A stretch of DNA of 64,000 nucleotides from JACSRF01 sp964504445 (lineage in GTDB: Bacteria > Chloroflexota > Anaerolineae > Promineifilales > Promineifilaceae): NCBI GenBank assembly GCA_964504445.1, contig CAZDEO010000017.1:9272-73271 (forward strand), in the 5' to 3' direction. The position numbers were made by a program, and so were the translations under genes. Positions 1 to 8,984 of the stretch are shown here, in pieces (within the stretch, counting starts at the first letter, position 1; each line of letters begins with the position of its first letter). The notes beneath the pieces were generated by a model. That model saw only the letters and a list, made by a program, of their open reading frames with translations, was not told the origin of the DNA and ran no database searches.

Positions 1-598
1 GGGTCATCTGGCGCATGGTGCCCATGAACTCTTCAACTTCCTGCGGCGTTAGCACGGCCGTTGGTTCATCCAAAATAAACAAATCCGCGCCCCGATACAG
101 CGCTTTAAGAATCTCCACTCGCTGACGCTGCCCCACCGCCAATTGCCAGATATACGCATGCGGATCCACCGTAAGCCCATACTTTTCCCCTAACGCCATT
201 GCCCGATTGGCAACAACGTCCAAATCGGTCATGAACCCCCTTGTAGAGGGGAGTCCTAAAGCAATGTTTTCAGCCACCGTTAGCGACTCCACCAGCATAA
301 AATGTTGATGGATCATGCCAATGCCCAACTGAATAGAATCATTCGGGGACTTAATGCTCACAGATTCGCCATTAATGCGAATTTCACCTTCATTAGGTTC
401 GTAAAGGCCGTATAGAATTTTCATTAACGTACTTTTTCCGGCCCCATTTTCCCCAAGTAAAGCGTGAACTTCACTTTCTTTGACGTCAAAATTTACTTGC
501 GAATTTGCCAGCACACCCGGGAACACCTTCGTAATATTGATCATCTCCAGATGTTCAATTTTCTGGCGCTTGTTGACGGCGGTTTGATTTTCAGACAT
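1..598 (-). CDS. BMP-type nucleoside ABC transporter ATP-binding protein (partial)
   Basis: This is the amino-terminal 199 residues of an ABC ATPase; the rest lies beyond the left edge. Reading back from ATG 598 it shows a Walker A motif (GENGAGKST), a Q-loop (HQHFML), a slightly degenerate signature (LAVGQRQRVEI) and Walker B (LFILDEPTAVL). Such ATPases usually carry two nucleotide-binding domains (about 500 residues) and energise uptake of purine nucleosides. The start is supported by AGGAG six bases upstream. It follows the lipoprotein and the two permease genes on the same strand, so it is the last visible gene of the importer operon. Family assignment is firm; the substrate is inferred. 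Confidence 0.93.
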   Translation of the reverse strand, partial: MSENQTAVNKRQKIEHLEMINITKVFPGVLANSQVNFDVKESEVHALLGENGAGKSTLMKILYGLYEPNEGEIRINGESVSIKSPNDSIQLGIGMIHQHFMLVESLTVAENIALGLPSTRGFMTDLDVVANRAMALGEKYGLTVDPHAYIWQLAVGQRQRVEILKALYRGADLFILDEPTAVLTPQEVEEFMGTMRQMT

Positions 599-714
599 GC
601 CGACTCCTAAAATGCGTCACGGAACCTTTGCCGCGTTAATATAACCACAAGCCAAATGTGGCAATCGCAGCCCCAAAATAAATAAAAGCGTTTAACCTAA
701 CCCATAAATTTGGC

Positions 715-762
715 TAGTTGGTTAGTAAGCCGGTAACTAAAAACCAGCAGACTAACCAACTA
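715..762. repeat. 12-bp inverted repeat between lipoprotein and ATPase genes
   Basis: TAGTTGGTTAGT at 715-726 pairs perfectly with ACTAACCAACTA at 751-762 around a 24-base loop. It lies in the 199-base gap between the binding-protein gene and the ATPase gene. There is no adjoining T-run, so it is not a classical terminator. It could stabilise the upstream mRNA or lower expression of the ATPase; this is inference. Confidence 0.5.
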
Positions 763-797
763 ACCTGTTCTTGGCTGACTAAACGGTTAACCAACCT

Positions 798-1820
798 TTA
801 TTCAGTTGGTGGCAGGGCATCAATAGAACCATCAACAATACCTTGCACAGTTGCCTCAGCAATATCTCTAACATCACCTATCCGGGGAAATGCTTCATTG
901 TATTCCATATAAAGACCCTGATTTGCCAGGGTGATTATCAGAGCCTCACCACCCAACTGACCTTCTCTCATTTGCGCAATGATTTGGCGCAAAGTAACAG
1001 TCCAGTCATAGATTTGGTTGGCCACCACAACATTAGGCGCCAGGTTCGTTTGGCTGGACTGAGTACCTAGCCAAAGAACTCTTCCATCCTGCTCTTCAAC
1101 AGCAGCAATTGCGCCTACAACCATCTGACCGGTACCAATTAACACATCCGCACCAGCGGAAATGTGCGCATCGGCTGCTTCGCGAGCCAGGGCAACGTCA
1201 CCAAAGGAGCCAGTAAAAACCTTCAATATTTCAATGCTGGGATCTGTATCTCGGACACCCTTCTCAAACCCTTCAATGTACAGCTTGGCATCGCCAACAT
1301 CAATGGGACCAACAATGCCGACAATTTTGCTTTGAGTGAGATTGGCTGCCATCACGCCGTTTACATAGCCGCCTTCATTAGATGCGGCTTCATAGGCATA
1401 AACGTTCGTAATGCCCTCATCCACAAATGTTCTGTTGGTCGTACCATGGGCAAAAACGGTGTTTGGGAAATCAGGTGCGATTTCTTGTATAGAAGTGCCA
1501 TACTGAGAGCCGTGACCGATCACTAGTTGGTAGCCCTGAGAAGCGTAATCGCGAATAGCGGCGGCGGCGTCATCAACCTGGAACATGTTTTCCGAAAAGA
1601 CAAACTCAAAGTTTTCCGGGCCACCCATCTCTTCCTGCAGCTTTATCAGCGCATCGTAAATAGATTGGCTAAAGGCAAGGTCCGTGATTGAACTGGGCAT
1701 AATGACCGCAACGCGCAGCGTATCCATTTCATCATCAGTAGCTTCATCCGTTGCTGAACAGGCACTTAAAGCCAGGGTAAGCAGTATAATCAGAACGGTA
1801 ATTTTGAAAATTTTAGACAT
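798..1820 (-). CDS. BMP family ABC transporter substrate-binding lipoprotein
   Basis: This is the extracytoplasmic substrate-binding component (340 aa, normal for the PnrA/Bmp family). The N-terminus is a lipoprotein signal with lipobox LSAC, so the mature protein should be anchored at Cys20 or nearby. The body has the Bmp pattern: a VAVIMP start strand, GHGSQYG, NEGGYVNGVMAA and GIVGPIDVGD. The start at 1820 is backed by AAAGGAGAG just upstream. Family members bind purine nucleosides or, in some lineages, other small ligands. It lies downstream of both permeases and upstream of the ATPase. Confidence 0.93.
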   Translation of the reverse strand: MSKIFKITVLIILLTLALSACSATDEATDDEMDTLRVAVIMPSSITDLAFSQSIYDALIKLQEEMGGPENFEFVFSENMFQVDDAAAAIRDYASQGYQLVIGHGSQYGTSIQEIAPDFPNTVFAHGTTNRTFVDEGITNVYAYEAASNEGGYVNGVMAANLTQSKIVGIVGPIDVGDAKLYIEGFEKGVRDTDPSIEILKVFTGSFGDVALAREAADAHISAGADVLIGTGQMVVGAIAAVEEQDGRVLWLGTQSSQTNLAPNVVVANQIYDWTVTLRQIIAQMREGQLGGEALIITLANQGLYMEYNEAFPRIGDVRDIAEATVQGIVDGSIDALPPTE

Positions 1821-1934
1821 TTCTTTCTCTCCTTTTTAAATTTCTATTTAGCAATCAATTGGTACTACTATGGTAACTGTGCATACCATGAATGATGTTC
1901 CAGTTAGTCACCTCCTTAGCTCCTTCACTTTTTC

Positions 1935-2870
1935 TTACTCGCGTACAAAAGGTTCTGTCAGAGCAGACGGGCCGCGTACCCGCCCTACGGTTAATACTAA
2001 GACCACAATTGTCAAGATGTAGGGCAGCATAATGGCAAATTCAGATGGAATAGCTACGTTAAACACTTGCATAAACAATTGCAAAGCCATCACCATGCTG
2101 AATAACAAGGCGCCAAACATCACGCCAAAGGGCCGCCATCCACCGAAATAAACCAGGGCCACGGCAATGAACCCCATACCGGCGGTCATGTTTTCCTGGA
2201 AAACATTTAGATTGGCGATAGAGAGCGCTGCGCCAGCTATTCCCGACATGACCCCACCCATGGTGACGGTAAGGTAGCGAATTTTAGCCACACTGACGCC
2301 CAAGGTATCTGCCGCGTGGGGGTTTTCGCCCACCGCACGAATTTTTAGGCCCAGTGTGGTTTTGTAGAGAATGAACCAGGAAACTGGTACCAGGAGGAAG
2401 GCGACGTAAGTCATGAAATTTTGCCGGAAGAATATAGGGCCTAATACGGGTATTTCTGCTAGAAGGGGAATAGCAATTGGATTGAAGCCGGTGTTGATTA
2501 TTTTGACTTCTCCCAACAACGTTTTGAAGAGCAATTCGCTCATACCTACCCCAAAAATGAAAAAACCAATGCCGCTGATGCCTTGGACAGCACGCCATCT
2601 GACGCTTACTACGGCCATGGCAAAGCCCATTATTGCGCCAACAACGATAGCCGCCAGCAGGCCTATCCATGGGTTTCCGGTTTGGACTGTGTAGTAAAAG
2701 GCAAAGAAGGCGCCCATCAACATTTGTCCCTCTACGCCTAAATTTAACACGCCACTGCGCTGGCTAAACATTTCTCCTAGGGCCGCAAAAAGATAGGGCG
2801 ATGCCAGACGCACACCGGCGGTGAGAATGCCAATGATGACAGTAGCAGAGAAAATTTGCGATGTGTCCAT
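1935..2870 (-). CDS. BMP-type ABC transporter permease, second subunit
   Basis: This 311-residue polytopic protein belongs to the branched-chain/BMP-type permease family (YufQ-like). It has about eight hydrophobic segments, an early FAALGEMFSQRSGVLNLGVEGQML block (typically contacting the ATPase) and a later GLKIRAVGENPHAADTLGV coupling region. The start is supported by AGGAG eight bases upstream. It follows the larger permease by 20 bases and probably forms the heterodimeric channel with it. Confidence 0.92.
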   Translation of the reverse strand: MDTSQIFSATVIIGILTAGVRLASPYLFAALGEMFSQRSGVLNLGVEGQMLMGAFFAFYYTVQTGNPWIGLLAAIVVGAIMGFAMAVVSVRWRAVQGISGIGFFIFGVGMSELLFKTLLGEVKIINTGFNPIAIPLLAEIPVLGPIFFRQNFMTYVAFLLVPVSWFILYKTTLGLKIRAVGENPHAADTLGVSVAKIRYLTVTMGGVMSGIAGAALSIANLNVFQENMTAGMGFIAVALVYFGGWRPFGVMFGALLFSMVMALQLFMQVFNVAIPSEFAIMLPYILTIVVLVLTVGRVRGPSALTEPFVRE

Positions 2871-2890
2871 ATTTACGACTCCTGCTTGAC

Positions 2891-4021
2891 CTATGTGGCT
2901 TCTGGAATTTCTGCGGGTGGGGGTACATTACCTACCGCTGTCAACCGGCGCCGGCGTTCACGCATTTCGCGCCAAATTGCAGCACTTACTACAAATACAA
3001 CGACCATGCCATTGAGAGCGATGACGAATGCTGACGGAACCTGAGCCATACGCTGCATGGAGTTTGCGCCAACCAGCAGCGCCCCAAAGAAAAAGGAGGC
3101 TGGTATTGTGCCCAAGGGATGTAGACCGCCAAACAAAGCGGTTACGATGCCGTTGTAGCCGGCAGAAGCAGTAAACCCTGTTGGCGAACCATCGGTGATC
3201 ATGCGGTAATTTAGGCCGTATACCTGAATGGCACCGGCTAACCCGGCTAATGCACCACTCAAAAGGAGGGCGATGACAATTTGGCGACGAACGCGAATGC
3301 CCCCATAACGGGAAGCGGATGGGTTAAATCCAACCGCTCTAATGCGATAGCCAAGGGTGGTGTGAAAGAGCAGGATGTAAACGAGGATAGCACATACCAG
3401 AGCAATGATTAACCCACCGTGAAGGCGCGTTGGTGGCATTAAGCGGGCCAGGTGGTAGTCGCTATTCAGGCGGGCTGTTTCTGGTAACTTTCCTAAAGCC
3501 GCCGCCTGAGCAGGATCCATCATAGGTCCACCCAGAAGGTAATTCATGAGTTGTACGGCAATGGCATTCATCATTACCGTGCTCAAGATTTCGTTGACGT
3601 TGAAGTAGGCTTTCAAGGCTCCTGGAATTGCCCCCCACACTGCCCCGCCCAAAAAGCCGATTAGCATAGCCATGGGGACAACCAACCAACCGGGCCACTC
3701 TACGGCTAGACCAAAGGCTGTTGCCAGCAACGCCCCTACGATCATCTGTCCTTCGGCGCCGATGTTGATGACCTTGGCGCGAAAAGCAATGCAGATGCCC
3801 AAACCAATGAGGAGTAATGGAACAGCTTTCACGATGGTTTCGACGATAGCGTTTTGGTTCCCAAAGGCGCCGTTGAGCATAGCTCCATAGGCAACTAAGG
3901 GGTTTGTGCCCATGATGAGCAAGATAACGGCCCCAATGACAAAGGCGGCCGTTGCGGCAAGCATTGGGAGGATGCCATCCAGTTTCTTTGATAAAAATAG
4001 TTTGGTCAGGTTATCTTTCAT
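2891..4021 (-). CDS. BMP-type ABC transporter permease, first subunit
   Basis: This 376-residue YufP-like permease opens the importer operon. It carries the INIGAEGQMIVGA segment, the GYRIRAVGFNPSASRYGGI cytoplasmic loop and about nine to ten membrane spans. A basic C-terminal tail (MRERRRRLTAVG) is probably cytoplasmic. No clear ribosome-binding site precedes ATG 4021. The order permease, permease, lipoprotein, ATPase differs from the common lipoprotein-first order. Confidence 0.92.
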   Translation of the reverse strand: MKDNLTKLFLSKKLDGILPMLAATAAFVIGAVILLIMGTNPLVAYGAMLNGAFGNQNAIVETIVKAVPLLLIGLGICIAFRAKVINIGAEGQMIVGALLATAFGLAVEWPGWLVVPMAMLIGFLGGAVWGAIPGALKAYFNVNEILSTVMMNAIAVQLMNYLLGGPMMDPAQAAALGKLPETARLNSDYHLARLMPPTRLHGGLIIALVCAILVYILLFHTTLGYRIRAVGFNPSASRYGGIRVRRQIVIALLLSGALAGLAGAIQVYGLNYRMITDGSPTGFTASAGYNGIVTALFGGLHPLGTIPASFFFGALLVGANSMQRMAQVPSAFVIALNGMVVVFVVSAAIWREMRERRRRLTAVGNVPPPAEIPEAT

Positions 4022-4466
4022 CGCATACTCGCAAAAAGGTTGTTGGGCATATTGTGCTCATAATCTTGCTGGTATTCAATTGGCTGATTATTGATAAGTA
4101 AACGAATGGGTGGTAAAGATTGAAGGATGGTGTGCGGTTTTATTGCCAAGTTTTGGAGGCAAGATGCAAGAGTGGGGACATGGCTGTTACACTTCATGCA
4201 CCTTATTGTTCCCCAAAACTTCGGTGCTGACCACAAAAGTTGAGTGAGATTATCTATCTCAATAAGCGTCAAGTAATTGTGTAGATAGTACACCCTTATA
4301 AATTTACTGCATCAAAGAGCAGTAATCAAAGAACAAATGTCACTAAAATAGGGTGATCATTGGCGCAAGTGCTTAATTTTGGGACGATTGCACCCGGCTG
4401 TTTCGCCCGTAGCTTAAATATGTTATTCTTTTAGCGGGGGAGCTGTATGGCAATCAAAGGAGAACG
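4022..4466. other. Divergent intergenic region
   Basis: This 445-base AT-rich gap separates the minus-strand importer operon from the plus-strand hydrolase cluster, so it should carry promoters for both. The only clear structure is an interrupted palindrome, TGAGAT-N5-ATCTCA, at 4245-4261, about 220 bases upstream of the importer start. I could not identify a convincing -35/-10 pair. An open frame of 91 codons on the minus strand has no recognisable features and is not called. Confidence 0.5.
4245..4261. promoter_or_regulatory. Interrupted palindrome, possible operator of the importer operon
   Basis: TGAGAT (4245-4250) and ATCTCA (4256-4261) are perfect inverted half-sites separated by five bases, in the region upstream of the ABC importer. 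The geometry suits a dimeric repressor, but no regulator gene adjoins it and short palindromes arise by chance. Confidence 0.25.
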
Positions 4467-4469
4467 GTG

Positions 4470-5555
4470 TTGAATAATGACGCCCGCTTTGTGGCGGATT
4501 TAACCATACCCGACGATACGCCCATCGCTCCTGCAACTAGCTTCATGAAAGCGTGGCGTGTAGAAAATAGTGGAACTAGGGCATGGCAGCAAGGCTATCA
4601 CCTGGTTTTCTTTGCCGGAGACTCGCTAAGCGAGATTTTGGGTTATCCGTTGCCACCGACACTGCCCGGGCAAACGGCCGATCTCACCATCTTTCTCACC
4701 GCACCTGAAGTACCGGGAACTTATACCACCTATTGGCGTTTGCAGGACGCCCAGGGAGCCTGGTTTGGTGACGTGCTGTTTGCGCGGATCCTTGTGCCCC
4801 GCAGCACCCCCTGGCCTTTTGCCCCAGATCGCTGGCGCGGGACCATTTGGGCCATTACCAGCATCTTTGAAAGCGGCCGTCCCGCTGGCGACCCCGCTGC
4901 CTACCAAAATATCGACGCCGGCATTATCAGCTACGGCAAACATCAGGCTACCTTACAATCTGGTACACTACAGCGCGTGATTGATGCATACTTGCAGAAA
5001 AGCGACAGCCCTGTGGCTTTGGCTATCCGGCAAGATTATGCCGCCCGCATTGCCGCCCGGGATGCCAGCTTGCGTCACGATCCGCGCCTCAAAGAACTGC
5101 TCATCGCTGCTTCGGGCGATCCAGAAATGATTGCCGCCCAAGATGAAATCTTCGATCACGGTTTCTACCAACCGGCCGTCAATCAAGCCCGTTTGCACAA
5201 CCTGTCTAGCCCTTTGGGCCTGGCCTGCCTCTACGACACCCAAATTCAAGGTGGCCTTTTTGCCCTTTTGCCCCAAACTAAAGAAGCCTTAGGCGGCAGC
5301 GTTGGCGAACGGCGGCCTGAGGGAGACATTAATGAGGAAACCTTCCTCGATACCTTTTTACAGTTGCGCGAAGCTCGCCTGCTGCGGTTGGCTGACGCCG
5401 CAGAAGCACAAGGGAACAGCGCTCAAGCCAGCGCCTTGCGCATTTCTACCTTTCGTGTTGTAGAGCTTCGCAAACTCCTCCTGGCCCGCAACCTCACATT
5501 AGAAGGCGAACTGACGATTCGCGAGCACACCGTCCCCGGCATCGTGTTTGGCTGA
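4470..5555 (+). CDS. NBR1-Ig domain protein with GH46/lysozyme-like catalytic domain
   Basis: Residues about 5-112 form an NBR1-type Ig-like domain (FVADLTIPDDTPI, KAWRVENSGTRAW, LPGQTADL, GTYTTYWRLQD). Residues about 118-361 resemble the chitosanase GH46/lysozyme-like fold, with IFESG giving the likely catalytic Glu134 and the IDAGIISYGKHQ stretch giving Asp149. The likely activity is cleavage of chitosan-like or peptidoglycan glycans. AAAGGAG at 4456-4462 sits too close to GTG 4467 but well spaced from TTG 4470, so TTG is chosen (361 aa). No signal peptide or membrane segment is visible, which is odd for a wall-active enzyme. The Ig domain closely matches those in the next gene. Confidence 0.72.
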   Translation: MNNDARFVADLTIPDDTPIAPATSFMKAWRVENSGTRAWQQGYHLVFFAGDSLSEILGYPLPPTLPGQTADLTIFLTAPEVPGTYTTYWRLQDAQGAWFGDVLFARILVPRSTPWPFAPDRWRGTIWAITSIFESGRPAGDPAAYQNIDAGIISYGKHQATLQSGTLQRVIDAYLQKSDSPVALAIRQDYAARIAARDASLRHDPRLKELLIAASGDPEMIAAQDEIFDHGFYQPAVNQARLHNLSSPLGLACLYDTQIQGGLFALLPQTKEALGGSVGERRPEGDINEETFLDTFLQLREARLLRLADAAEAQGNSAQASALRISTFRVVELRKLLLARNLTLEGELTIREHTVPGIVFG

Positions 5556-5650
5556 ACCCCATCAGCCTAAATGTAAGTAAGGTGCAGGTAGCAGGTTACA
5601 TTTGGTGTAGCCTCAGCCTGCAATCTGTAACTCAATCTGGAGGTGTCATT

Positions 5651-8600
5651 TTGATAACTTTTAACAAGATTGGCTTCCACACTAGCGTGGGCGGTAATCC
5701 TCGCGGCATCGGTGACCATTTGCGCGCCATTGATCAGGCCAACATCCCTTTCTTTATTAAAGCCGCTGATTCTATGACCGGACTGGCAGATGCCCAGCAA
5801 ATTATTGCTGCACGGGGGAATAACGACATTGGCCATACTCTCGTATTTCGCCGCTCAATTCCTGGCCCAACGGGTGAACCCCCTTCAGGCGCTGCTGACG
5901 TGCCAGATTACACCAAGGAGCCAGAGGCTGCGGCCGCTGACCATTGGCAGTGGCACCGAGATAATTTGCCTTCGGACCTGGATCCCAAACTGGTTTGGAT
6001 TGAGACCATTAACGAACTGCGTAAAGAGGTGGAATGGGCGGACTGGATTGGCAAATTTGCCTTTTTTACCGGACAGATGGCCCTGGCTGATGGCTACAAG
6101 TTTTCTGCCTTTGGCTACTCAACGGGTACGCCAGACGTGGGGGCGTGGGAGACGGATGGTATGTTGCAGTACTTGGAGCTGTGCCAGCAGCATCCGGACA
6201 CCCTATCGGTGGCCTTGCATGAGTACAGCCTGAAGGTGGATGACATCTGGTTCTTGCGTGGGGATCACGTCGGCCGTTTCCAAAAGTTGTTTGACGCTTG
6301 TGACAAGCATCATCTTAAACGGCCGAAAGTGTTGATGACCGAGTGGGGCTGGACCCATGAACGGGTTCCCGATTCGGACACGGCCATCCGTCACCTTCGC
6401 GAGGTGGGGGAATTTTATGCACGGTACCCGGAAATCTTGGGCGGCGCCATCTGGTATTTGGGACCGCAGTTTGGGGGCATTGCTAATTTTGCGCAAAAAT
6501 TAATTGAGCCGGTGACGCAATTTACCTTGGTACATCGCTTTGAGGTGCCAGATGAGATAGAGACGCCGCCTGCGCCACAGCCGCGCCCTATTACCATCAT
6601 GCCAGCCCCGCCTGTGACGGTAGAAGCAAAGCCGGCAGAGTCCAACGGCCGTTTCATTCGCGACGTGACCATTCCCGACGACATGCATATTTACGCCGGC
6701 GCACCTTTCACCAAAACCTGGGCTGTGGAAAACAGCGGCGATGCTGCCTGGAGAGACGGTTACAAACTGGTCCACGTGGGCGGTACAAAAATGCATGACC
6801 TGTCCAGCTTTCCCCTGCCCAACACCGCGCCGGGGCAGCAAACCAATATCTCCATAGACATGGTGGCGCCCGCCAATCCCGGCGTTCACTTCAGCGACTG
6901 GCGTTTTCAGGATAACAGAGAGCAATTTTTTGGCGATGTGCTTTATGCGCGCATCATCTCTGAGACAGTCCCCTCACCGCTTACCGGTATTAACAACAGC
7001 CAGTTTGTGGCCGACGTCACCATTCCCGATGATACGCCTGTTGAACCAGGACACACCTTCACCAAAATCTGGCGGGTGAAAAACAGCGGCACCCGTGCCT
7101 GGGGCAGTGGGTTTACGCTAGAGTTCATTGGTGGCACCAACATGGCGCGGCAAATTAGCATACCGCTGCCGGATACACCCCCTGGCGCCCAGGCCGAAAT
7201 TTCCATGGAGATGACTGCACCTACTGCCCCGGGTATGCACTTTGCCGATTACCGTATGAAGGATGAACAAGGTAATCCTTTTGGCGAAGTGACCTACGTG
7301 CGTATTGTGGTGCCCTCTCCTTTGGGAGTATCCCTGGCAACGCCGCTATCACAGCGCGACCCGCAGTGGGCGAACACGTTGCTAGGTCACCCTGGCTCCC
7401 CCAAGACCATTGGCGAGTGGGGCTGCCTGATGACCTGCTTTACGATGATTGCCAACACTTACGGCCGTTCCGCCACCCCCGCCCAGTTCAACCACGCCAT
7501 GATCACCAACGGCGGCTACCTCAATGGCTACCTTACCAAATGGAACGCCCTTAGCAACGTCTACAAAGATATTGTCTTCATGGGTAAAGTAGATGCTGGC
7601 GCGCCAGATTTGCTCAGCCGCATCAATGCCAGCTTGGAAGCTGGTAATCCGGTGACAGCACTGGTAGATTTTACCCGCGACACCCCCTACACGGAAAACG
7701 ACCAGCATTGGGTGCTGATTGTGGGGCGCGCCGGCGACGATTACCGCATTAACGACCCCTGGCTGCTGCCTGCCCAAGAAGCGTCCTTGCGCGATAGGTA
7801 CGGCCGTACCGGCAAACCCGTGGGGGATGCCATTCGCTCCGCCATCTTCTATCGCAGCACCAAGCCGGTGACACCGCCCACCCCCCCGCCTACCCCCACA
7901 CCCATCCCCGCCCCCGTTACTCTCTTGGAGCGGGGCATGAACATCAACCCCGACGCACCTCACAGCAACCCCTTCGACAACGATGACCTGAAAGGGCTGG
8001 AATGGGTGCGCTTTGTCTTCAAGCTGGCGGCCCGTGAAAATCCCGCCGAGCGCGGTGACATTCAGAAAGCCTTTGCCCAGTATGACCCCATGGTGCGCAG
8101 CTACAATCGCATGGGCGTCAAGTCCCTCATCGTCATCAACCAGGAGACGGTGTGGGGGCGCGCGCCGTGGACTGGCAACAATGACTGGTCTGGCTATGGG
8201 GATGAATTGGCGATCGTGGCGGGGCAAATTGCCAAACGATATCGGCGGTATGGCGCGGAAGTCGCCTACGAGATTTGGAACGAGGGTGATCTGCCCAATA
8301 ATCCAGCTTCTGTCTTTGTGCCCCCGGCGCAGTTTGCGGTGGTGTTGCAAAAAGTGGCAGCCGCCATTCGCGCCAAGTCGCCAGAGTCTCCCCTGGTCTT
8401 TGGTGGGTTGGCTACTGGCCCGCAGCAAAGCGTTGATTATTTGCTGGCGTGCCAACGGGCGCTAAATGGCCCCTGGCCTGTGGATGCGATTGGCATTCAC
8501 CCGTACGGCCGTTGGGCCACCAAAGCCCCCTTCGATTGGGGTAGCCACTTTGGCACCCTGGGTGAAGCTTTCGAGGTGTATCGCCGGGCCATTCCCGACA

Positions 8601-8851
8601 TACCTTTCTGGATTACAGAACTGGGTGTGGCCGCCGACAACGAGATTGGCCCGCCCCATTATCCCCAGATTGGCGAGTATATCCGCGACGTGTTCAAGCA
8701 CGTAGAGCAGCGGTACGTAGACCTGGTACCGGTGGTCATCTGGTTTGCCTGGTCAGACTGGATGCGCAACGCGGGCATTGTGCGCCATGATGGACAGCGT
8801 AAAGACCATGTCTATGCTGCCTTCCGGGCCATGCGCAACCGGGAGTTGTAA
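5651..8851 (+). CDS. Multidomain GH barrel / NBR1-Ig x2 / C39-like peptidase / GH barrel protein
   Basis: TTG 5651 is chosen as start because GGAGGTG (5639-5645) precedes it; an in-frame ATG at 5582 would add 23 unconvincing residues. The 1066-residue product has, in order: a first TIM-barrel-like glycosidase region (about 1-300, candidate acids Glu122 in ETINEL and Glu231 in MTEWGW); two NBR1-Ig domains (about 331-437 and 447-556); a papain-like C39-type domain (about 561-736; Cys592 in WGCLMTC, His686 in QHWVL, Asn701-Asp702 in INDPW); a Pro-Thr linker; and a GH39/GH5-like barrel (about 757-1066; acid/base Glu878 in EIWNEG, nucleophile Glu990 in WITELG). No signal peptide is seen. Substrates are unknown; domain identities are from motifs. 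Confidence 0.75.
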   Translation: MITFNKIGFHTSVGGNPRGIGDHLRAIDQANIPFFIKAADSMTGLADAQQIIAARGNNDIGHTLVFRRSIPGPTGEPPSGAADVPDYTKEPEAAAADHWQWHRDNLPSDLDPKLVWIETINELRKEVEWADWIGKFAFFTGQMALADGYKFSAFGYSTGTPDVGAWETDGMLQYLELCQQHPDTLSVALHEYSLKVDDIWFLRGDHVGRFQKLFDACDKHHLKRPKVLMTEWGWTHERVPDSDTAIRHLREVGEFYARYPEILGGAIWYLGPQFGGIANFAQKLIEPVTQFTLVHRFEVPDEIETPPAPQPRPITIMPAPPVTVEAKPAESNGRFIRDVTIPDDMHIYAGAPFTKTWAVENSGDAAWRDGYKLVHVGGTKMHDLSSFPLPNTAPGQQTNISIDMVAPANPGVHFSDWRFQDNREQFFGDVLYARIISETVPSPLTGINNSQFVADVTIPDDTPVEPGHTFTKIWRVKNSGTRAWGSGFTLEFIGGTNMARQISIPLPDTPPGAQAEISMEMTAPTAPGMHFADYRMKDEQGNPFGEVTYVRIVVPSPLGVSLATPLSQRDPQWANTLLGHPGSPKTIGEWGCLMTCFTMIANTYGRSATPAQFNHAMITNGGYLNGYLTKWNALSNVYKDIVFMGKVDAGAPDLLSRINASLEAGNPVTALVDFTRDTPYTENDQHWVLIVGRAGDDYRINDPWLLPAQEASLRDRYGRTGKPVGDAIRSAIFYRSTKPVTPPTPPPTPTPIPAPVTLLERGMNINPDAPHSNPFDNDDLKGLEWVRFVFKLAARENPAERGDIQKAFAQYDPMVRSYNRMGVKSLIVINQETVWGRAPWTGNNDWSGYGDELAIVAGQIAKRYRRYGAEVAYEIWNEGDLPNNPASVFVPPAQFAVVLQKVAAAIRAKSPESPLVFGGLATGPQQSVDYLLACQRALNGPWPVDAIGIHPYGRWATKAPFDWGSHFGTLGEAFEVYRRAIPDIPFWITELGVAADNEIGPPHYPQIGEYIRDVFKHVEQRYVDLVPVVIWFAWSDWMRNAGIVRHDGQRKDHVYAAFRAMRNREL

Positions 8852-8874
8852 GGGGATTGGTCGGTTTTGTAGAC

Positions 8875-8909
8875 GGCCGTTGCCCACGCCCTGGCAACGG
8901 CCCTGTTTT
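8875..8909 (+). terminator. Rho-independent terminator after the multidomain hydrolase gene
   Basis: GGCCGTTGCC (8875-8884) and GGCAACGGCC (8893-8902) form a perfect 10-bp stem with an eight-base loop, followed by CTGTTTTC. The left arm is part of a copy of the genome-wide octamer ACGGCCGT (8873-8880), so the repeat appears to be used as a terminator stem. Confidence 0.6.
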
Positions 8910-8984
8910 CACTGATTGGGTGAGTTTAACGAATCGCGCAAAATTTTCGACAAAAATCCCCAACAAGGTTAAAGGAGCGTGTAG

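Noticed and set aside
4018..4293. A 91-codon open frame on the minus strand upstream of the importer
   Set aside because: No ribosome-binding site, no recognisable motif, AT-rich composition, and it overlaps the permease start.
7382..8455. A 357-codon open frame antisense to the multidomain hydrolase
   Set aside because: His- and Arg-rich shadow of a strongly supported gene.
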